Source of the DNA: Romanomermis culicivorax
Lineage: Eukaryota; Nematoda; Enoplea; Mermithida; Mermithidae
Length of the DNA stretch: 64,000 nucleotides
Assembly: GCA_963922205.1 (NCBI GenBank)
Contig: CAWUHX010000077.1
Location: 248,001 to 312,000, forward strand
Reading direction: 5' to 3'
Positions 34,872 through 46,141 of this stretch are shown here, one piece after another. The notes beneath the pieces were generated by a model that did not search any database, was not told where the DNA came from, and was given only the letters and a program-made list of their open reading frames with translations. A program made the translations under genes and the position numbers. Position 1 is the first letter of the stretch. Each line of letters begins with the position of its first letter.

Positions 34872-37800
34872 CGACAACGTTTTAGAAGAGATACCAGAAG
34901 ACGAACGAGTAAGTTGTTATGATGATAAATCTGATATTTTTAGCCAACCCGAAGAAATCGAAGTCGAACAACCGATACGGCAGGCTCAACCTGGTCCACA
35001 CCAACCGCCCCCTAGGCGGTTGGAGGTTACTGAGCTGGCCGAACCGATTTTTCTCGTCGCCCAAGCTTCCATTTCGATTTCGCCGCACTGCCAACAATGG
35101 GTCAAAAGTAGCGTTTTTCCCACAACATCGGCGACAGTGCCCGATGTGATCGTACAACCACTCGCCACGGATAACGTTGCCGCAGAGCTCCCAGTCGAAA
35201 CCGCAGTGGTCAACATCACCAACGGCCATTGTCCGCTCCTTTTCATCAACAATACGCCGAACAGTATCAAACTCCGACCAAATCAACTCATTGCGATGGC
35301 AAAGCACACGCTGGAGTATTCCGAAACCCACGCCGATTGTCAGATAGCAACCGCCGCCGCCGACCGCGACTTAACCGACCACGAGCCGGCCGCATTGGAC
35401 AAGTCATTCCCTGGCAACACCGCTCAACAAAAGCTGGAATACGCCCTGAACAAGATGACGGAAAAGACGTATGTTTCTACCGCGCAAAAAGAGAGAGCCC
35501 TCAGGATGCTCCGACAGCACCGCGATGTTTTCAGTCTCCCCGGCGATAAACCAACTATCACTAGCGAATTAACCGTCAGCATTGACACCGGCACGGCAAA
35601 ACCCGTTTCACGCCATTATTACCGTGCCGCAATGGAACAAAGACCGATTGTACGCCGCCACATTCAAGAAATGCTTGACAACGATTTTATCGAACCATCC
35701 CGCTCACCCTGGGCCGCACCGCTATTTTTGGTAAAGAAAAAAGACGGCTCGTGGAGACCCGTTGTTGACTACCGCGGAATCAACGATGTTACGCCGAGCG
35801 ACAAATTCCCGATCCCGCGCATCGACGATTACTTGGACGCAATGGGACACGCAAAATTCTTCACCACGCTCGACCTCAAGGCTGGGTATTGGCAAGTACC
35901 CCTCGACGTCGATTCCCGCGATAAAACAACCTTCATCTGCCAAGAAGGTTTGTTTCGATTCAAAGTTTTGCCCTTCGGCTTGAAGAACGCGCCCGCCGAA
36001 TTTCAACGGTTAATGGAACGAATCCTCCGCGCCTATATTTGGAAAATTTGCCTCGTTTACATAGACGATATTATTATTTTTTCGAATTCATTTGAAGAGC
36101 ATTTGGAACACCTTCAAATCGTTTTTGACGCCCTCCGCGCTGCCAATCTTACGCTTCCGCCCGACAAATGCGAGTTCTTGCCGCCGCAAGTCAAATTTTT
36201 GGGACATCTACTTAGCGCCCGCGGAATCGCCGCCGATCCCGAAAAAGTCAAAGCAATCGCCGAATACGAATTTCCGAAGACTAAAAAAGGTATGCAAAGT
36301 TTTTTAGGACTAGTTCAATGGTGCAAGCGATTCATCCCGAATTTGGCGTCCTTGTCCAGTCCTTTGTACGGACTCTTACGCAAAGACGCCCAATATTTCG
36401 CCACGGATGAACATTACGCCGCATTCAAAGGCATCAAGACAGCCCTTACGTCTTCGCCATTTCTCCGCTACCCCGTCTATGATGGCAAAGCTCAATTCGT
36501 TATTCAAACCGACGCTAGTACGACCGCCATCGGAGCAATTTTGTATCAAGAAAACGAGAACGATCAATGGGTCATCGCCTACAATAGTCGCGTACTCACC
36601 GATGCCGAAACCCGCTACAGTACAACTGAGCGTGAATGCCTCGCCATTGTCTACGGCTTCCGGATGTACCGCCACTATGTGTACGGCCAGAAAGTTATCG
36701 TCCGCACCGATCACAAGCCGCTCGAATGGCTCAAAGACGAAAAACACCGAAACTCACGACTACAACGCTTCGCGATCAGTCTACAAGATTACGATTACAA
36801 AGTGGAATATGTTAAAGGTAAGGATAACGCTTGTGCTGATTTTCTATCTAGGAAAGATGACCGCGACAAATGCCCGATCCAGAACGCTGAAAACTTGACC
36901 GCAAAGATCTTCCGTGAAAACTTTCACCCTGCTGGTGCAACTACGGAAGCCGACTTAACGGTACCGGAAACACGCCCAGCAGTGGCTCCACTATCCACGG
37001 AGGTCGACGCCGAAATCAACGCCATCACCCGTGCGATGACGAGAAAGACCATCAGTTCACCCACACTCTCTAATTCAATGCCTAAGGATGCCGACCACGA
37101 ACCGCCTCCGGCCGAAGCCATTACAATCGCCGCTCACGCAGAAGTTCGGAAAGCTCAAGCCGCAGATCCAGCCATAACGAAAATTGTCGCCACCCTCAAA
37201 GCAGATAACGCCGCCAAACACCCGCCGATTTTCTTCCTCGAAGATCAACTTTTATACCGGCAAATTAAAGACGTCAAGCAACTAGTCGTACCCGCCTCCA
37301 TGGTCGACCAAACTCTTCACCAATTTCACGGCGCCAAAATTTTGAATCATCAAGGGACGAATCGGACGCTAGCCGCCATTAAAGCTCACTTTTGGTGGCC
37401 CCGCATGGAAGAGGACGTTCGGGATTGGATCAAAACCTGTAAAATTTGTCAACTCACAACGCCGCGCACGTCACCGCCTCCGCCCTTGTTGCCAATTCAA
37501 CCCAAACACCCATTCGAAATCGTGGCAACCGACATCGTCAATATTTCGCCAGTAGGTGAGAAGCGTCCCTACGTTATTGTTTTTCAGGATTATTTTATGA
37601 AATTCGTATCCGCGCACCCGATACCGGATCAGAAAGCCTCAACAATAGTGGAATGTTTTATCAATAACGTCGTCCTCACGCACGGTAGCCCACTTGTACT
37701 CCTTTCCGATCAAGGTGGATGTTTTACGTCAAAACTCATGCAAGATATTTGTGAACTTCTCAAAATTCGAAAAGTCAAAACAACGGCGTACCACCCCCAG

Positions 37801-38415
37801 TGCAACGGAATGGTCGAACGTTTCAATCAAACATTGATCGCCCAACTCAAAAAGTATACCGCCGACGATCCAGACAACTGGGAGCGATACCTGCCCTACG
37901 CCGTGTTCGCTTACAACGCCACGCCGCATACAGCCACACGACATTCGCCGTTCAGTTTATTACGAGGATATGAACCGCGCATCACCTTCGACTACGATTG
38001 CGCCCGCCGCCTCACCTTGCCGCTGAATTACGACGCTTATCAACATATTCTAACGCAAGCCCAACTCAAAATGCACGAAAAGATCAAAGCTAACCTCGAT
38101 GCCGCAGCCGCCGCCAGCAAAGAATATTTTGACCGCAAAGCTCGAAGACGCGACTTCGCCGTCAACGACTTAGTTCTTTTGACCAACACGCGAAAAGCCA
38201 ACAAGATTCAACCCGACTTCATCGGGCCTTTCCTCATCACGGACGCGTCCCGCACAGCCGAAAACGTTGTTACCATCGACGCACTCGACGCACCCGGCCG
38301 CCCGCAGACCGTCTCCATAACGCGTCTAAAACCGTTCATCCCAAGACCGGCAAAGACCACTTTTGACAGCGAAGAAGGTGGACCCCGCACGCCCCACACT
38401 TCTCGCCGGCAATAG
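34825..38415 (+). CDS. Pol polyprotein of element 2: reverse transcriptase, RNase H, integrase
   Basis: The frame is open from 34825, overlapping the gag-protease frame by about 44 bases and shifted +1 (or -2) relative to it. It has no convincing ATG start, so it is probably made by frameshifting or reinitiation. Counting from TTG 34852 (1187 residues): an N-terminal linker; RT with [41 protein letters not shown] and the catalytic YIDD (403-406); RNase H with [16 protein letters not shown] and DHKPLEWL; the integrase zinc region [13 protein letters not shown] ... CKICQ (about 822-870); a catalytic triad in TDIVNIS, SDQGG and VERFNQTL (about 893, 953, 989); and a C-terminal SH3-like tail. No stop interrupts it. 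All catalytic residues are present, so it looks functional. Confidence 0.95.
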   Translation: MASIRPQTELFLNAANDNVLEEIPEDERVSCYDDKSDIFSQPEEIEVEQPIRQAQPGPHQPPPRRLEVTELAEPIFLVAQASISISPHCQQWVKSSVFPTTSATVPDVIVQPLATDNVAAELPVETAVVNITNGHCPLLFINNTPNSIKLRPNQLIAMAKHTLEYSETHADCQIATAAADRDLTDHEPAALDKSFPGNTAQQKLEYALNKMTEKTYVSTAQKERALRMLRQHRDVFSLPGDKPTITSELTVSIDTGTAKPVSRHYYRAAMEQRPIVRRHIQEMLDNDFIEPSRSPWAAPLFLVKKKDGSWRPVVDYRGINDVTPSDKFPIPRIDDYLDAMGHAKFFTTLDLKAGYWQVPLDVDSRDKTTFICQEGLFRFKVLPFGLKNAPAEFQRLMERILRAYIWKICLVYIDDIIIFSNSFEEHLEHLQIVFDALRAANLTLPPDKCEFLPPQVKFLGHLLSARGIAADPEKVKAIAEYEFPKTKKGMQSFLGLVQWCKRFIPNLASLSSPLYGLLRKDAQYFATDEHYAAFKGIKTALTSSPFLRYPVYDGKAQFVIQTDASTTAIGAILYQENENDQWVIAYNSRVLTDAETRYSTTERECLAIVYGFRMYRHYVYGQKVIVRTDHKPLEWLKDEKHRNSRLQRFAISLQDYDYKVEYVKGKDNACADFLSRKDDRDKCPIQNAENLTAKIFRENFHPAGATTEADLTVPETRPAVAPLSTEVDAEINAITRAMTRKTISSPTLSNSMPKDADHEPPPAEAITIAAHAEVRKAQAADPAITKIVATLKADNAAKHPPIFFLEDQLLYRQIKDVKQLVVPASMVDQTLHQFHGAKILNHQGTNRTLAAIKAHFWWPRMEEDVRDWIKTCKICQLTTPRTSPPPPLLPIQPKHPFEIVATDIVNISPVGEKRPYVIVFQDYFMKFVSAHPIPDQKASTIVECFINNVVLTHGSPLVLLSDQGGCFTSKLMQDICELLKIRKVKTTAYHPQCNGMVERFNQTLIAQLKKYTADDPDNWERYLPYAVFAYNATPHTATRHSPFSLLRGYEPRITFDYDCARRLTLPLNYDAYQHILTQAQLKMHEKIKANLDAAAAASKEYFDRKARRRDFAVNDLVLLTNTRKANKIQPDFIGPFLITDASRTAENVVTIDALDAPGRPQTVSITRLKPFIPRPAKTTFDSEEGGPRTPHTSRRQ

Positions 38416-38497
38416 TTCGCTTTGAAATTTCCCTTTTGTGATACGGCGCTCATCACGCCGCGTTGTACATAATCTTTGTGTTTGTTTAATTCAGATC

Positions 38498-38716
38498 ATG
38501 GCGACCTCGATAACGAGCAAGGATGCACGGCAGTTCCAACGTTTCCACTCAATACGTCGTTTTTGCCTTCAGCCGACTTTACAATGTCACTTTACATCCG
38601 GTCCCGGTTTCCACACTTACGCAATAGGAGGGGGTTTCTTCTATAATGTTAGGTTCTGTTTGCGCGAGGCCATTCGGTTTACTTCCGCCCGACCCTGGCC
38701 GCTATCACTCTCATAA
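38498..38716 (+). CDS. small ORF between pol and ORF3 of element 2
   Basis: ATG 38498 lies three bases after an acceptor-like GTTTAATTCAG (AG at 38493-38494). It opens a 72-codon frame beginning MATSITSKDARQFQ, with several Cys, Phe and Arg residues. I recognise no domain. The placement after a good splice acceptor suggests expression from a spliced subgenomic RNA, for example from the LTR donor near 32101. It may instead be a leader of the overlapping ORF at 38646. Confidence 0.35.
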   Translation: MATSITSKDARQFQRFHSIRRFCLQPTLQCHFTSGPGFHTYAIGGGFFYNVRFCLREAIRFTSARPWPLSLS

Positions 38717-38924
38717 GACTAATTGGGAAAGGTTGATTTTACTCTCCATTAACATAGTGGTGTTTGTGTTGCTTTTCGTAATGATAGTGTTTGCATTTTC
38801 CTACTTTACACTTTCTTCACCTTTCAGCGGCTCATTCTTTTTACTATTTCATTTCCATCTTTCGCTTCCATCAGCAATAGTCGCATTTTCCAGCCGCTCT
38901 CAAAAATTTTATTTTTCAATATGA
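38646..38924 (+). CDS. small ORF with a transmembrane segment in element 2
   Basis: ATG 38646 opens a 92-codon frame overlapping the previous ORF in another frame. It carries a strongly hydrophobic run (LLSINIVVFVLLFVMIVFAF) long enough to span a membrane, and a second hydrophobic, Ser-rich part. It occupies the position where env sits in some Ty3/gypsy elements. It is far too short for an envelope protein and has no visible signal peptide or fusion motif. The run partly reflects T-rich DNA. Confidence 0.3.
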   Translation: MLGSVCARPFGLLPPDPGRYHSHKTNWERLILLSINIVVFVLLFVMIVFAFSYFTLSSPFSGSFFLLFHFHLSLPSAIVAFSSRSQKFYFSI

Positions 38925-39059
38925 CGACGCCGTCGACCGCATCATCCTCCACGGCCGACGACCCTCCGCCGTATCGCGAATCGATAAACGTAAACGAACG
39001 TTACGTCCGCTGGGCCGAACAGCAGCCCCACCAAAACGACTTAAGTTTCGCCTGCGACG
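38921..39059 (+). CDS. possible first exon or upstream ORF of ORF3, element 2
   Basis: ATG 38921 (after TTTTTCAAT) starts a Ser/Thr/Pro-rich and then acidic frame containing DPPPYRESINVNERY, in the same frame as the ORF3 body. It could be an exon ending at the donor-like GACG|GTATTTTC (39059/39060). The best acceptor, CCCCTCTGTAG (AG 39138-39139), would change frame; a poorer AG at 39151-39152 would keep frame. Without splicing, the frame ends at TGA 39119-39121. Confidence 0.35.
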
Positions 39060-39409
39060 GTATTTTCTCATTTTATGCTTTTGCTGCTTATACTTGCATG
39101 CTTTTGCTTGGGACCCCATGAGTTTCTCCCCCTCTGTAGTCTTGGGTCAGAGTTCCATGGTCAGCCCCCGCGATCCCGTCATCGTCAAGTTGTGGCCTTC
39201 TCAGCCCACAACCGGCCGCTGCCTTGATTTCCGCATACCGCAACTCTCGTTATCTCGCTATCGTAGCCCGATCCAGTTGTCCAAGTGCGCCCATCAAGGT
39301 GACATCGCCGCCCAAGCCAACGCCGCCTCAAAGCATGTGTACTTCTAACGAGTTGACAACACCACACCGCTTTCCTCTTCGTTCATGTTTACATCATCCT
39401 TTAAACCCC

Positions 39410-42400
39410 ATGTCGTTCATTCGACGTGGTGTCCCATGTGTCACTGATGAGTATCGCATTCGCTCTTGTTTAGAAAACAACGTCAAACGCCTAACTCGCG
39501 TCGCCGATTTAGAGTCGTGGTACATTTCCATGTACGCGCGACCCCCGAACGTCTTGCCGCCGCCGATTTTCCTTTCACCCGGAAGTTTGGGGCAGGCCTT
39601 GGCCGCCCAACCCACACCAAACTTCCGCGGCTACACGCTGGTCGGCTTTGACACCGAATCCATCTCGGCCACCGATTTCAAACAATTTCAATGCACAGTT
39701 CAAATGCCAGCCGACCCCAACGCGTCTAGCTACCCCCGCTACGTTCAACTCGCGTTTCCGAATGGCACAATGTTCGTCTTCGAAACGTTCACCGCCACCC
39801 CAGAAGACTGGACCGCGCTTTTCGCCCTAGTCGACGGCGACCACACCATCGTAGTCTCTTTCGATGGAGCCGACGACTGGGCGGGAATCTACGCGCTTCT
39901 GGGAACCCAATTTCGCACCGACCGACAAAAGAAAAACAAAGATCCCGTCGTGAAAGCAATCCACTTCGACGCGTACCGCGTCATTCGCAATATCGACATA
40001 TCTCCGTCACTGTACGAGTTGGCCCGCCGAATCGGTTTCTTTCCGGAAAAACGCACGCTCAAAGCCACAGTTTCTGCGATGTGGGCGCTAGACGTGTCAA
40101 AGCTCACTTTACGCTTTCCCCACGCTCTACGCTTTTTCAACAATCCAACAACGTCGTTTCTACAATCCGACGTCCTGGCATACGCGGCCCTCGACGCCTA
40201 TTATCCGCTGCTATTGTTCTTGGCATTTGGTCGTTACGGCTTCATCCCCGAGGTCTACAACGCGCCCGCGTTGTTTCCCCACGACTCGTTGGACGCCGCC
40301 GAAATCGATCATCTTGCCGAGTACGTCATCGCCACTTTTCACAACGTCGCGCTGTCGGATGTCTTGCCTCCCGACTACGCCAACCGGATCTACCCGACTA
40401 CGTCGCAAGTGGCCTTGCCCGCGATCATGCGAGATGAAGTTCTTTCGGCTTATAAATTCTTTATGTATGATTGCACATCGTCCGACCACGGTCGGTCTTT
40501 CTGTTTAGGAACGGTCCCCAACGGCTTCAAAGATGTCAAATCCTTGACGAGGACAACTCACCCGAAGCTTCTCCCCGTTCCGAAAGTGCCGAAAAAGAAG
40601 AAAAAGAAACAGAAAGACGAATGGAACAAGTCACCAGATGTTTCCGACGATGAAGACCCGGCTCTCAAACCACAATCGGTGTTCGACGATCCCAAACGCC
40701 TTCAAGCAGCCGTCACGTCGGCCATGAAAAGCAATCTCATCCACCGCATCATCGAGTTGCTCAACTTCCCGCTTTCACCGATATACAAGTTGGCCGTCCG
40801 CGATCGTATGCCTTACAACGATCCCAACTTGCCGCCGCTTCCCCACGAAGTCGAAGATCTTTGGACCGAACGCGTAGCTGCCGACCAACCCCTACGCGAG
40901 CGCACTTATAACGGTACCCATTATCGTTATCACCCTTCAACCTTCCTTAATTTTTTACAGATTGATGGAGAATGGTTCCGGAAGCTAACGTCTTTTATGC
41001 CGTTAGCCGCGCTCCTAGCTTCACCGTGTTCCGCCGCGGAATACGCCTGGGTCAACGACGTCCTTCTCCGCCACGCGCAATCGATGACGCCAGATACACG
41101 CGCCGTGTTCTACGAATGCATGTGGTACCGCAACGACGGCAACCCCAATTCGCTTCTCACGACTTGGATGAACCGCATTCCGGAACGCGAGCCCAGTTTT
41201 TCGGCCGACCCGAGCACGTACATATGCAACCGCTTCGCGTTACGCCCGATCGTGTTCGACGAAAACTTCCACATGGAAACGTCGGTCGAAGAAGTCGAAA
41301 TCGATGAAAATGATTATACGGCTAATCCACATAGCCGTTTCCATTTTTATTCAACGTTCATCGCGCTCATCGACCACCAAAACCGTCTTTCGTTCCCCGC
41401 GCCGGTGTATGCGTACCCCATGCCGACTACGGCTTCGGTGCACACCCTCACCGCCGAGGAACTTCTCGACCGCCCCATCGACGTTGAAGTTGAACCCGCC
41501 GACGATGAACTACTTGAAACGCCAATCTTCGATCTCAACATAGCGAAGCTGCCGCCGTCAACGGACGTGTCGGCCCTTCCTATGGTACCCGCGCCCTCCG
41601 ATATCACCGCAACCGCTACGCAAATCAACGATTTTCTGAAATTGACGCTAGACGAAATTTCCAACATCGCTCCGGCTCCGATGGACGAGTCCACACCCCT
41701 CCAACCCACTGCGATTGACTCCGAAACAACGACATCAGAACAAATGTTGACTGACATACCCGAAGAAAGTACGGTGGACCAATCCACGTCTATGGACGTC
41801 GCCTCTATGGAACCAGCCGCTGCGCCTATCACCACGGCACCCGCCGTGGATCCACGAATATATTTGGCGACGCCGGCCGTTTTGCCGGGACCTCCGCTCA
41901 TTGCTACTGTTGCCGCAGCCAGGTATAGTCTTCCCGTATGTTTTTCACAACACTTCATTTCAGCTGACAAACACGCGGCCTTAACTGCCGCACTCCTCGC
42001 GTATAATTTTCCGCCACCGCCGCCTGGTATGGTGTTCCCCGAGCATCAATGGAAAGATTTCCCCGAAGCGTTGAAAGAACGAATACAAGAAATTTTGTTG
42101 CCGCAACCGACGTTGATCGCTCCGGCCCCGCAAGTAGCACAAATGGCTCCAGCGATGGCCCAACCCGTCACGCAACCACCGGCCCCGTTACCGCCGCCGG
42201 TCATAGCGCAACCGCAAACGATCCCGCAACCGCCGCAACCAGCGATTCTACCGCCGCCGACGGCGCCTGTGGATGTCCAAACCCCACAGGCATCCAGCAC
42301 GTCCGTGCCGGCTCTAGATCGCTATGGTAATCCCATCCGAAGACCCGGTCGGTATGAACATTCGATAAAACGAAAACAACAGCTCCAGGACGAATCAGCG

Positions 42401-44158
42401 TACCGCAAATCTCACAAGACCAAAACATCGGACGAACCGAGTACACGGCGTACGCCGCCACCCAGCACTTCGCGTGCTGAGCGCGGCCGAACGCCCAGCG
42501 AGCGCACCACTCGACGCCGTGAACAACGCGATAAGCAAAGAACCCGCGAAGAAGCCGAACGCTCTTCGCACGCTACGTCAACGCCGAAACCCAAACGCGA
42601 TTCTTCCAAGACAGCAGCGTCGGCAACGTTACCGCCGCCTGCTCGCAAACCAGACAGCCACCGTTCACACCATGAGTCCCATTCTCGTGATGACCGCCAC
42701 CGTAAAGAAACGAAACAAACTCCAGCCACCGGCAGGGAAAGCCGCCAACACGAACGCCGCGATGACGCACCGCCGCATCGTACGCAGAGCGAACAAACCC
42801 GTAAGGTGCACACGACGGGCTTCTACGAAGAACATTATCGCCACAGTTTCCGCCGTTCACCTACGAAATTAACCGACTATATTAGCCCATTGCACCGAGA
42901 CGCCGAAATCCAGCGCCGCCTGGAAGCTCTAAAGAACCCGCCGAAAGACGAATTTAAAGCTCCACTCCCGCCGCCTCCTATGGACGTGGAGCCCGCAACA
43001 CCCTCGACTACGCCTATGGTAACGTCGCAGCCCCCCACGGCTCCGACAACCGCCATATCGACCACGGTAACCCACACCACGTCGCTGCCGCCTACGGCCC
43101 CGACGTCGGCTCCGGTTACTGCGGTCAGTCAGCCGCCAATGATCATCGCCACCAAACCGGTCCTTGGAGTACCGTTGCCACCAAGTTCCGCGCCAGCAAT
43201 CAAACCCCGGTTGCCTAGCGAGGCTACGCACTTGCCGAACTATACGCGATTTCGTACTACCGATAAGCCGCATACTGTTACGATTGTCACGCCGGGCTAT
43301 CCGCCACATATTGACCCGGCCGTCGAATTGTTCTCACCGCGCACGATGCACGAGATGGTGCTGATCAATTTTTTCGGGCGTCTCCGCATTCACATCATTA
43401 TGCCGGTGCACATACGCGCCACGAACGCCTCGTTGGCACTGTATCAGTATTTCCGCGACCACTACCGCCCCTCGTACGTAGAACAGCAACCACCGATCTC
43501 GCACGCCGTTGCCACGGTAATATTGAAATGGGTCGCCAGTCTTTGGGCCGAGGAGCTCGGCGTCGTTGACGCCGTTCACACCGCCCATTTGACGCTTTTC
43601 CTCTACGAAGCTCGCGGCCTGGACAATCCTTCGTGCCTGCTCCAAGCCTACAACACCGCGGTCGGACTCATCGACAGCTGGATGGCTTACCCAGACTACG
43701 CACCGTTTCCACAGCCGCCCGAACTCGCCGACGTCCGAAAAATTTATTTACAATACCATAGCGAGACGGATCGCCCCGCGCCCCTGCTGCGTCGGCACGA
43801 TTTCTCTGCCCGGTGGAATCTTTTACCACCGCGACCGTTGCCGCCAACAGGGACGCCGTCCGACAAACCGTCGTTAATCGCGACTCAGTTACCAGCGCCA
43901 GGCGTTAACCCGCTATCGCCGCTCCCGCCTCAAATGTCAACCTCGTCGTCTCGCCGCCGGGATACCTCTGACTACGGTCGATCCCGCTATTCTCGTAACT
44001 ACCGCTTTGACGGCCACGAAGATCCATACGATCCCCACGGCTACCACATCGAACGCCAACGAGAAAGAGAACGACAAAGAGAACATGAACGAGACCGCCG
44101 CGATCCGCAACGAAATCACCGTTCAGCGTCCGACACTCGTTATCGCCGCCGCCACTGA
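39410..44158 (+). CDS. ORF3 of element 2: DEDDy 3'-5' exonuclease with long disordered region
   Basis: The frame is open from 39140; I chose ATG 39410 (1582 residues). Residues about 70-285 form an RNase D/Rrp6-like exonuclease. Exo I is VGFDTES (Asp81, Glu83), Exo II is [14 protein letters not shown] (Asp155/156), and a helix region [15 protein letters not shown] precedes Exo [16 protein letters not shown] (Tyr258, Asp262). Tyr-X3-Asp marks the DEDDy class, which removes nucleotides from 3' ends of RNA or DNA using two metal ions. A basic run ([11 protein letters not shown], about 392-402) may be a nuclear signal. A folded-looking middle (about 430-680), a long Pro/Thr/Ala-rich stretch, basic Ser/Arg segments, a second folded region (about 1300-1450) and an Arg/Glu/Ser-rich tail follow. 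There are no internal stops. Possible roles are 3'-end trimming, degrading host small RNAs or proofreading; none is shown by the sequence. Confidence 0.85.
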   Translation: MSFIRRGVPCVTDEYRIRSCLENNVKRLTRVADLESWYISMYARPPNVLPPPIFLSPGSLGQALAAQPTPNFRGYTLVGFDTESISATDFKQFQCTVQMPADPNASSYPRYVQLAFPNGTMFVFETFTATPEDWTALFALVDGDHTIVVSFDGADDWAGIYALLGTQFRTDRQKKNKDPVVKAIHFDAYRVIRNIDISPSLYELARRIGFFPEKRTLKATVSAMWALDVSKLTLRFPHALRFFNNPTTSFLQSDVLAYAALDAYYPLLLFLAFGRYGFIPEVYNAPALFPHDSLDAAEIDHLAEYVIATFHNVALSDVLPPDYANRIYPTTSQVALPAIMRDEVLSAYKFFMYDCTSSDHGRSFCLGTVPNGFKDVKSLTRTTHPKLLPVPKVPKKKKKKQKDEWNKSPDVSDDEDPALKPQSVFDDPKRLQAAVTSAMKSNLIHRIIELLNFPLSPIYKLAVRDRMPYNDPNLPPLPHEVEDLWTERVAADQPLRERTYNGTHYRYHPSTFLNFLQIDGEWFRKLTSFMPLAALLASPCSAAEYAWVNDVLLRHAQSMTPDTRAVFYECMWYRNDGNPNSLLTTWMNRIPEREPSFSADPSTYICNRFALRPIVFDENFHMETSVEEVEIDENDYTANPHSRFHFYSTFIALIDHQNRLSFPAPVYAYPMPTTASVHTLTAEELLDRPIDVEVEPADDELLETPIFDLNIAKLPPSTDVSALPMVPAPSDITATATQINDFLKLTLDEISNIAPAPMDESTPLQPTAIDSETTTSEQMLTDIPEESTVDQSTSMDVASMEPAAAPITTAPAVDPRIYLATPAVLPGPPLIATVAAARYSLPVCFSQHFISADKHAALTAALLAYNFPPPPPGMVFPEHQWKDFPEALKERIQEILLPQPTLIAPAPQVAQMAPAMAQPVTQPPAPLPPPVIAQPQTIPQPPQPAILPPPTAPVDVQTPQASSTSVPALDRYGNPIRRPGRYEHSIKRKQQLQDESAYRKSHKTKTSDEPSTRRTPPPSTSRAERGRTPSERTTRRREQRDKQRTREEAERSSHATSTPKPKRDSSKTAASATLPPPARKPDSHRSHHESHSRDDRHRKETKQTPATGRESRQHERRDDAPPHRTQSEQTRKVHTTGFYEEHYRHSFRRSPTKLTDYISPLHRDAEIQRRLEALKNPPKDEFKAPLPPPPMDVEPATPSTTPMVTSQPPTAPTTAISTTVTHTTSLPPTAPTSAPVTAVSQPPMIIATKPVLGVPLPPSSAPAIKPRLPSEATHLPNYTRFRTTDKPHTVTIVTPGYPPHIDPAVELFSPRTMHEMVLINFFGRLRIHIIMPVHIRATNASLALYQYFRDHYRPSYVEQQPPISHAVATVILKWVASLWAEELGVVDAVHTAHLTLFLYEARGLDNPSCLLQAYNTAVGLIDSWMAYPDYAPFPQPPELADVRKIYLQYHSETDRPAPLLRRHDFSARWNLLPPRPLPPTGTPSDKPSLIATQLPAPGVNPLSPLPPQMSTSSSRRRDTSDYGRSRYSRNYRFDGHEDPYDPHGYHIERQRERERQREHERDRRDPQRNHRSASDTRYRRRH

Positions 44159-44563
44159 TCACGAGCTTTTGTACAGTAACTTTGTACTTCTTTTCGTTTT
44201 TGTTGTTTTCTTTTAACCTCATTTTTCACACCGGTTGTTTATTTTCTAATCTCGTTCGTGCTTTATTATTTTGTACTAGTGATCCCAGCGCACGTGCAGC
44301 CGACGCTGCAAACACACAGTAAGTTGACCGCCGGTGGCCCGCTACACGCCCCCACTTGCCCCGTTTTTGTCCGTACACTTCGCCGCCGGGCTTATGGTCG
44401 CAGCCCCAAAAATCGGCTCAAACTACCCCAACAACTCCGCCGGCCCCGCTGTGTGACGCCGAAGAATCTTCGGCAACCCCGGCGACGGCCTGTAGTGGCG
44501 GAGCCCTTCCCCTTGCACGTTCTTTTCGGTATTTCTTGACGATCGCTTAGGGCGATCTACTGC
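44159..44563 (+). other. 3' UTR of element 2 with two hairpins
   Basis: No ORF is supported. GCCGAAGA-ATC-TTCGGC (about 44459-44475) and GATCGC-TTAGG-GCGATC (44541-44557) are perfect or near-perfect hairpins. The second lies seven bases before the polypurine tract. Confidence 0.6.
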
Positions 44564-44576
44564 AAGGGGGGAGGGG
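44564..44576 (+). promoter_or_regulatory. polypurine tract of element 2
   Basis: AAGGGGGGAGGGG immediately precedes the TGTTG start of the 3' LTR. This is the standard plus-strand priming site of LTR retrotransposons, and it confirms the LTR left edge. Confidence 0.9.
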
Positions 44577-45103
44577 TGTTGTAGTGTGTTTTCCGCCGAT
44601 TTTTCATTATTTGTCAAATTACGTCATAGGCCCGCAGGTGGCAAGTGGAGAGAGCAACGCGGACCACTGGTGGCCATCTTACTGTAGCGCACGTCGGTAC
44701 GCGTGCGCTGGTCTCTCTCTAATTATTATTCGTTACGTATACTTTACGTGTATTTTTATTTTCCTTACTAGCTGTGTGCCCCGCCGGCCACCACTAGCTC
44801 GTATTAGCCGCCTCCCACCACGCTTTTCTCGTCTTTGTTCGCCCGTGCGTGGGAGTAGATTTATTGTTGTTACTTTATTTTTCGTTTCGCCCGTCGCCTT
44901 GTCACGTAAGTTTCGTACGTTTCTTTTATATCGTAATAAATAGGTAGGAAAAGTCTTTCCTCTCTGGTTAGTGAGAGTAGAAGGGAGACAATTAAAGAAA
45001 CTAGGTTTTCTTTGATTGTTGGGGAGAAATTATTATCGTCGGGGTTTAAGTATTAGTAATTGAGTAATCGGGTAAACGTGGGCGTGGGACGCACGTACAT
45101 TAA
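44577..45103 (+). repeat. 3' LTR of element 2 (identity block)
   Basis: Reads identically to 31773-32299, including the first ~44 bases of the gag frame. After 45103 the sequence diverges at once into about 60 bases of G+C-rich unknown DNA and then AT-rich host DNA. Confidence 0.9.
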
Positions 45104-46051
45104 GGACGCAACCTCGGAATCCCAATCCTGCTTCCGCTGCATCATCTCCGCCCCGACCAAACCAAGATATAACAAAAGCATGGAGGGTCTATTCTTGATA
45201 TCATGTTTCACCACGGTGGCGTCATTCCTTCATTACATTAGTGAAAATTTCATATTTTGACGAAACGTGGGCGCGTAACATAAGAACTTCAGGGGACCGG
45301 AGGCTGGAAAATTTCCGGTAGGTACAAAATAAGAAACGTGATCAAAATTAGCAGTTCTATAAAAGGAAAGGTGAGTCTAGGAGCGAGGTACCACACTGAA
45401 ATTATAGTGAAAATACCACCTGGTACTCAGCAGTCAAGAAAAATGCATAATTATGTTGATTACAGCTGATCATCAAATATTGATTGATTATAATCCGCCT
45501 CCTCAGATGCATGAAAACCCGAGTGATTTCCGTTGCAAAAAAGAGTTTTTTCGCCCGTTGCTTCTGTACTGTTACAGACGCCAACGTATTATATAATGGC
45601 TGCGGTAAACTGATGAATGTGAGTCTAAACGCAGAAATTAGTAAACTTATTACTGTAGCCAACGAGCAAAATAATATTTACGAGCTTAAAGAGGCAAACT
45701 GATGAATTTCTTTAATAAAACTGGTCGAATCATCAAAATTTCACTAGTGGTGCATTAAGTTGTTAACATACTTCTGTCGAAATCAAAAGTCGACAAGCAT
45801 GATGTTGTTTCTATGCTGTTGGCCTCCTCTCGTGAAAAAAGTTAATGCTCTTGCTATAGTGTAGGGATTTCCACTCCAATAGCTATTCTCACTTGTGAAA
45901 AAGGTTCTCAACTTTGTACAGCCTAACCAAAAGATCTACAAGGTTTTTAAATAAGTATCCCCTGAATTGTTCCTGAATTCCCCTAATTGCGCATAAGAAA
46001 CCCGAGTTGAAGCTCTCTAAAATCTTAAAAGAGAGAAATGAGATGCGGACT
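45104..46051. other. right flank of element 2, no gene seen
   Basis: AT-rich sequence; the plus frame 45484-45702 and minus frame 45402-45662 overlap and match nothing I recognise. Confidence 0.4.
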
Positions 46052-46118
46052 GTTGTAGTGGTGCAACTGGCTATTCATTACGCAGCGCATGCCCTGCACT
46101 CAACACCACCACTACAAC
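46052..46118. repeat. 12-bp inverted repeat upstream of the tRNA-like gene
   Basis: GTTGTAGTGGTG (46052-46063) is the exact complement of CACCACTACAAC (46107-46118). The loop is 43 bases and contains the self-complementary GCGCATGC-type core. It ends 23 bases before the tRNA-like sequence. Confidence 0.7.
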
Positions 46119-46141
46119 CACAATTTCCGAACCATCCACGT

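Larger units (their letters stand above)
31773..45103 (+). mobile_element. element 2: young Ty3/gypsy retrotransposon with a DEDDy-exonuclease ORF3
   Basis: About 13.3 kb, bounded by direct repeats (31773-32299 and 44577-45103) that I read as identical. That indicates a recent insertion. Order: gag-protease, pol (RT, RNase H, integrase), a 1-kb interval with small ORFs, a very long ORF3, then a 3' UTR ending in a strong polypurine tract. Coding DNA is visibly richer in G+C than the host DNA. The pol order (RT-RH before INT) and motifs place it in Ty3/gypsy. No obvious target-site duplication flanks the repeats. The exact LTR right edge and primer-binding site are unresolved because the identity runs into the first gag codons. 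Confidence 0.93.

Noticed and set aside
38646-38924. Envelope protein of element 2
   Set aside because: Only about 92 codons with one clear transmembrane run; no signal peptide, cleavage site or fusion-type segment.
41347-43309. Long minus-strand frames opposite ORF3 (41347-41970, 42412-42813, 42929-43309)
   Set aside because: They arise from the biased GC-rich codons of ORF3 on the plus strand; no domains.
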